DNA from: Bacteroidota bacterium
GTDB lineage: Bacteria > Bacteroidota > Bacteroidia > Flavobacteriales > Flavobacteriaceae
Direction of reading: 5' to 3'
Assembly: GCA_009936675.1 (NCBI GenBank)
Contig: JAACDY010000087.1
Coordinates: 1-15,515 of the forward strand
DNA length: 15,515 nt
The notes under the pieces are model-generated. The model searched no databases, was not told the origin of the DNA, and saw only the letters and a program-made list of their open reading frames with translations. Positions 13,315 to 15,515 of this stretch are shown in pieces. Each line of letters starts with the position of its first letter. Position 1 is the first letter of the stretch. The translations under genes and the position numbers were made by a program.

Positions 13315-14200
13315 TTTTTATTTTTTTGATGATCTCGTTGAGGTCTTCTTGAGAGTTAAATGGGATTTGAATATTCCCTTTTCCCTTTTCGTTTCCTTTG
13401 ACAGTGACCGTAATATTGAAATAACTTCTAAGCTCCTCTGCCGCATTATTGAAAAATATCGGCTGGGAAGTTTTTGATGGGCTTGGGGATTGCCCTTTTT
13501 TGACTTTCTGAACCAGAGACTCAGTTTCCCTTACAGAAAGCGAGCCAGCAATGATCTTTTCATAAATCTCCAATTGCTTTTCATTTTCTTCTAGATTGAT
13601 CAAGGCTCTACCATGCCCCATGGAAAGAAATCCATCTCTCATTCCTGTTTGGACGATGGGATCCAACTTAAGTAAGCGCATGTAGTTGGCTACGGTAGAT
13701 CTTTTCTTTCCAACCCTTTCACTCAATTGGTTTTGAGTGAGTTGAATTTCATCGATCAATCGTTGATAGGAGAGAGCAATTTCTATGGGATCTAGGTCTC
13801 TTCTTTGAATATTTTCAACCAAGGCCATTTCAAGAGTTTCTTGGTCATTGGCGATTCTCACAAATGCCGGAATGGTATCAAAATCCAAAGATTTTGCAGC
13901 CCGATAACGGCGCTCTCCTGAGACCAATTGGTATTGATTTCTACCCAGTTTACGAACTGTCACAGGCTGAATGATTCCAAGGGCTTTAATGGATTCTGCC
14001 AATTCTTCGATGGCTTCTTCATTAAAGTGTGTTCTGGGTTGGTAGGGATTGACCTCGATTTTATCGATTTCTAGATCGATAACGTTCCCCACTACTTTGT
14101 CTGCATTGACATCACTGACTGAGCTTATCTCTCTTTCAGGATCGTCTAGGAGCGCTGAAAGCCCTCTTCCCAAAGCCTGTTTTTTATTTTTCTTAGCCAT
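13304..14200 (-). CDS. parB: Chromosome partitioning protein ParB
   Basis: ParB binds parS sites near the replication origin, spreads as a CTP-dependent clamp, and is moved by ParA. The 298-residue protein has the N-terminal ALGRGLSALL tag (9-18), which in relatives interacts with ParA. The ParB/Srx CTPase domain carries NPYQPR (51-56) and GERRYRA (95-101). ENIQRRDLDPIE (129-140) leads into a helix-turn-helix at about 153-175 (LTQNQLSERVGKKRSTVANY), and a Lys/Ser-rich linker (233-246) precedes the C-terminal dimerisation region. All motifs are intact. Its ATG overlaps the parA stop by 8 bases (ATGGCTAA), and its stop is overlapped by the next gene's GTG. I saw no full parS site in the window. 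Confidence 0.96.
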   Translation of the reverse strand: MAKKNKKQALGRGLSALLDDPEREISSVSDVNADKVVGNVIDLEIDKIEVNPYQPRTHFNEEAIEELAESIKALGIIQPVTVRKLGRNQYQLVSGERRYRAAKSLDFDTIPAFVRIANDQETLEMALVENIQRRDLDPIEIALSYQRLIDEIQLTQNQLSERVGKKRSTVANYMRLLKLDPIVQTGMRDGFLSMGHGRALINLEENEKQLEIYEKIIAGSLSVRETESLVQKVKKGQSPSPSKTSQPIFFNNAAEELRSYFNITVTVKGNEKGKGNIQIPFNSQEDLNEIIKKIKSED

Positions 14201-14972
14201 TAATTATTTTTTTTCGTTTTTTTATAATTTCATTGGCGAGGGAAAGGTAATTCTTGGCCCCTTTACTGGTGGCATCATAATCGATAATACTTTCCCCAAA
14301 ACTTGGAGCTTCACTCAATCGAATATTACGCTGAATAATGGTTTTGAAAACCATTTTACCGAAGTGTTTTTGAACTTCTTCCACCACTTGATTGGAGAGT
14401 CTCAAACGAGAGTCAAACATGGTCAATAGTAGACCTTCGATGTCTAAATTTTTGTTGTGTATCTTTTGTACACTTTTTATTGTATTTAAGAGCTTGCCCA
14501 ATCCTTCCAAAGCAAAATACTCACATTGTATGGGGATGATCAAAGAGTCTGCTGCAGCAAGAGCATTAAGAGTAATTAGTCCCAATGAAGGGGCACAATC
14601 TATTATGATATAATCATAGTGATCACTAATAGAATCAAGAGCCTTTTTCAACATGTATTCCCGATTTTTTTTATCGACCAGTTCGATTTCTGTGGCCACA
14701 AGGTCGATGTGTGAGGGAATCAAGTCGAGATTTGGGGTGCTAGTAGAGATAACGGTTTGATCTGCTGTAGCGGTATGTTCCAGCAACTGGTAGGTTCCTA
14801 GTTTTTGACTTTTAACATCAACACCAAGTCCAGAGGTTGCATTGGCTTGTGGATCAGCATCTACTAGCAATATCTTTTTTTCCAAGATCGCCATAGCGGC
14901 CGACAAATTAACTGCTGTAGTTGTTTTACCTACGCCTCCTTTTTGGTTAGCAATTGCGATAATTTTAGCCAT
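14193..14972 (-). CDS. parA: Chromosome partitioning ATPase ParA (Soj type)
   Basis: A deviant Walker-type ATPase that with ParB segregates the chromosome origin and can influence replication initiation. The 259-residue size and the lack of an N-terminal DNA-binding extension mark the chromosomal Soj type rather than long plasmid ParA. Motifs: Walker A KGGVGKTT (11-18) with the signature lysine K11, Walker A' ILLVDADPQ (34-42), Walker B YIIIDCAPSLG (121-131), and the C-terminal IRLSEAPSFG common to Soj proteins. The ATG at 14972 gives the standard MAKIIAIANQKGG opening. It is the first gene of the six-gene minus-strand operon, overlapping parB by 8 bases. An 88-base gap separates it from the upstream divIC-like gene and contains a candidate promoter. 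Confidence 0.97.
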   Translation of the reverse strand: MAKIIAIANQKGGVGKTTTAVNLSAAMAILEKKILLVDADPQANATSGLGVDVKSQKLGTYQLLEHTATADQTVISTSTPNLDLIPSHIDLVATEIELVDKKNREYMLKKALDSISDHYDYIIIDCAPSLGLITLNALAAADSLIIPIQCEYFALEGLGKLLNTIKSVQKIHNKNLDIEGLLLTMFDSRLRLSNQVVEEVQKHFGKMVFKTIIQRNIRLSEAPSFGESIIDYDATSKGAKNYLSLANEIIKKRKKIING

Positions 14973-15004
14973 TTCTATTGTCGAAATTTGGATAAAAATA
15001 CGAT

Positions 15005-15034
15005 TAAAATTATGGCTTAAAAAATTATAACAAA
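15005..15034 (-). promoter_or_regulatory. Candidate promoter for the parA-wbqC operon
   Basis: On the minus strand, TTTG (15034-15031) lies 18 bases upstream of TAATTTTA (15012-15005), which matches TAnnTTTG except for the last base. The -7 box ends 32 bases before the parA ATG. It is the best match in the 88-base gap, but it is imperfect. Confidence 0.45.
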
Positions 15035-15060
15035 CTAGATTGGAGAAAAATGGGATTAAT

Positions 15061-15354
15061 TTATTGGAGATTCAAACTATCTTCAATCTCTATGTAGAAA
15101 ATCGTTTCATTTTCTTTTTTGTGGCCGTAATTTTCACGAGCAAATCGCTCTAAACTGTCTTTGCTGACCAATTGGTCTATGTTTCTTAAATCTTTTTCAA
15201 TCAAATTCTTGAGTTCCTTTTTTTGGGTTTCAAGCTTTTCAATTTCTTGGTTTAACTCACGGTGAATTTTCAATGAGTGGGTGTCTAAGAAAATCATCCA
15301 TACCAAGAAAATTAAAAATATAACGATATAGAAATAGCGATAAAATTTACCCAA
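15061..15354 (-). CDS. Septum formation initiator, DivIC/FtsB family
   Basis: A 97-residue bitopic protein: short N-terminus, a transmembrane helix at about 6-23 (YRYFYIVIFLIFLVWMIF), a coiled coil at about 27-60 rich in Glu/Lys/Leu, and the family's C-terminal block DSLERFARENYGHKKENETIFYI (66-88). In other bacteria this family links FtsL and FtsQ/DivIB in the divisome and helps to activate septal peptidoglycan synthesis. The start is unusual. The frame opens at TTG 15354-15352 after a TGA; the next Met lies inside the transmembrane helix and is too late. An ATG at 15373, overlapping the cytochrome stop, is in another frame and would join this one if a single G of the TTTTGGG run were absent. 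The gene therefore begins at TTG or carries a small indel. It lies 11 bases after the cytochrome gene. Confidence 0.85.
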   Translation of the reverse strand: MGKFYRYFYIVIFLIFLVWMIFLDTHSLKIHRELNQEIEKLETQKKELKNLIEKDLRNIDQLVSKDSLERFARENYGHKKENETIFYIEIEDSLNLQ

Positions 15355-15365
15355 AATCCAATAGA

Positions 15366-15515
15366 CTATTCATTTATACTGGCGACTTGTTCTTCCGTGA
15401 CCATTTCTTTATATTCATTTCCCCAATTATTGAGGATATAATTCATTACATCAGCAATTTCATCATCATCGAGTCCTTGTTCTTGCATGACACCGTTGTA
15501 TTCCTCTCCATTGAC
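15366..15515 (-). CDS. c-type cytochrome, C-terminal part (gene continues beyond window)
   Basis: The last 49 codons and a TAG stop (15368-15366) are visible. The sequence reads VNGEEYNGVMQEQGLDDDEI, then ADVMNYILNNWGNEYKEMVT and a short acidic end. The Y-x-x-VM-x-x-x-G-L-D-D-D-E-I-A-D-V-x-N-Y-I-x-N-x-WGN pattern is the C-terminal third of class I cytochrome c domains, where the Met after Val (residue 10 of the visible part) is the distal haem ligand and the final helix packs on the N-terminal one. The haem attachment CxxCH is expected upstream of the window and was not seen. It may be a stand-alone cytochrome or the last domain of a larger enzyme, as in some nitrite reductases. It is followed 11 bases later by the divIC-like gene on the same strand. 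Confidence 0.75.
   Translation of the reverse strand, partial: VNGEEYNGVMQEQGLDDDEIADVMNYILNNWGNEYKEMVTEEQVASINE

Noticed and set aside
14987..14995. TTATCCAAA on the minus strand upstream of parA, one base from a DnaA box
   Set aside because: A single near-match with no cluster of boxes, and the same string also occurs inside coding regions (for example near 8630 and 11312). There is no support for an origin.
1..15515. Search for tRNA, rRNA, CRISPR repeats, insertion sequences or horizontally acquired blocks
   Set aside because: No tRNA arm consensus, no spaced direct repeats, no transposase and no obvious change in base composition or codon style were seen; nearly every base is in a core-type gene or a short gap.

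Overview
The window is a gene-dense stretch of housekeeping chromosome from a member of the Bacteroidota. It most resembles a Flavobacteriales-type organism, but the exact lineage cannot be fixed from this alone. The evidence is the gene set (a GldI-type lipoprotein isomerase, WbqC family, DUF5683, a long signal peptidase I, a short DapB, and MutL with Bacteroidota-like C-terminal motifs), AT-rich DNA, no recognisable Shine-Dalgarno sequences, and several matches to the Bacteroidota promoter (TTTG about 19-22 bases upstream of TAnnTTTG). No mobile element, CRISPR array, rRNA or tRNA was seen, and no intergenic gap exceeds about 130 bases.

Left part (1-3566). A minus-strand pair encodes a DHH/DHHA1 phosphoesterase and, overlapping it by 8 bases, the start of a gldI-like lipoprotein gene that runs off the window. 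ndk is divergent from this pair. It converges on a minus-strand operon, recF - small lipoprotein - dciA-like (DUF721), and the two facing genes share a CTAG palindrome as stop codons. RecF and DciA are both replication/repair proteins.

Middle (3699-9743). A plus-strand series follows a well-formed promoter: a TPR membrane protein, ribH, a small C-terminally anchored protein, mutL, two consecutive rhomboid proteases, and a membrane-anchored endonuclease/exonuclease/phosphatase-family enzyme. Most junctions are 1-base TAATG overlaps or very short gaps, so translation is probably coupled.

Right part (9746-15515). A six-gene minus-strand operon reads parA - parB - DUF5683 - dapB - lepB - wbqC, linking chromosome segregation with cell-wall precursor synthesis, secretion and surface polysaccharide functions. 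Upstream of it lie a DivIC/FtsB-like septum protein and the C-terminus of a c-type cytochrome.

Nothing here is a clear new multi-gene system; the region is mostly ordinary core genome. The points most worth a second look are: a MutL whose endonuclease motifs are all degraded; two promoters whose -7 boxes sit exactly 5 bases before the ATG (possible leaderless mRNAs); a TTG-started divIC gene that would have a normal ATG if one base were removed; and two small uncharacterised envelope proteins embedded in replication and repair operons.
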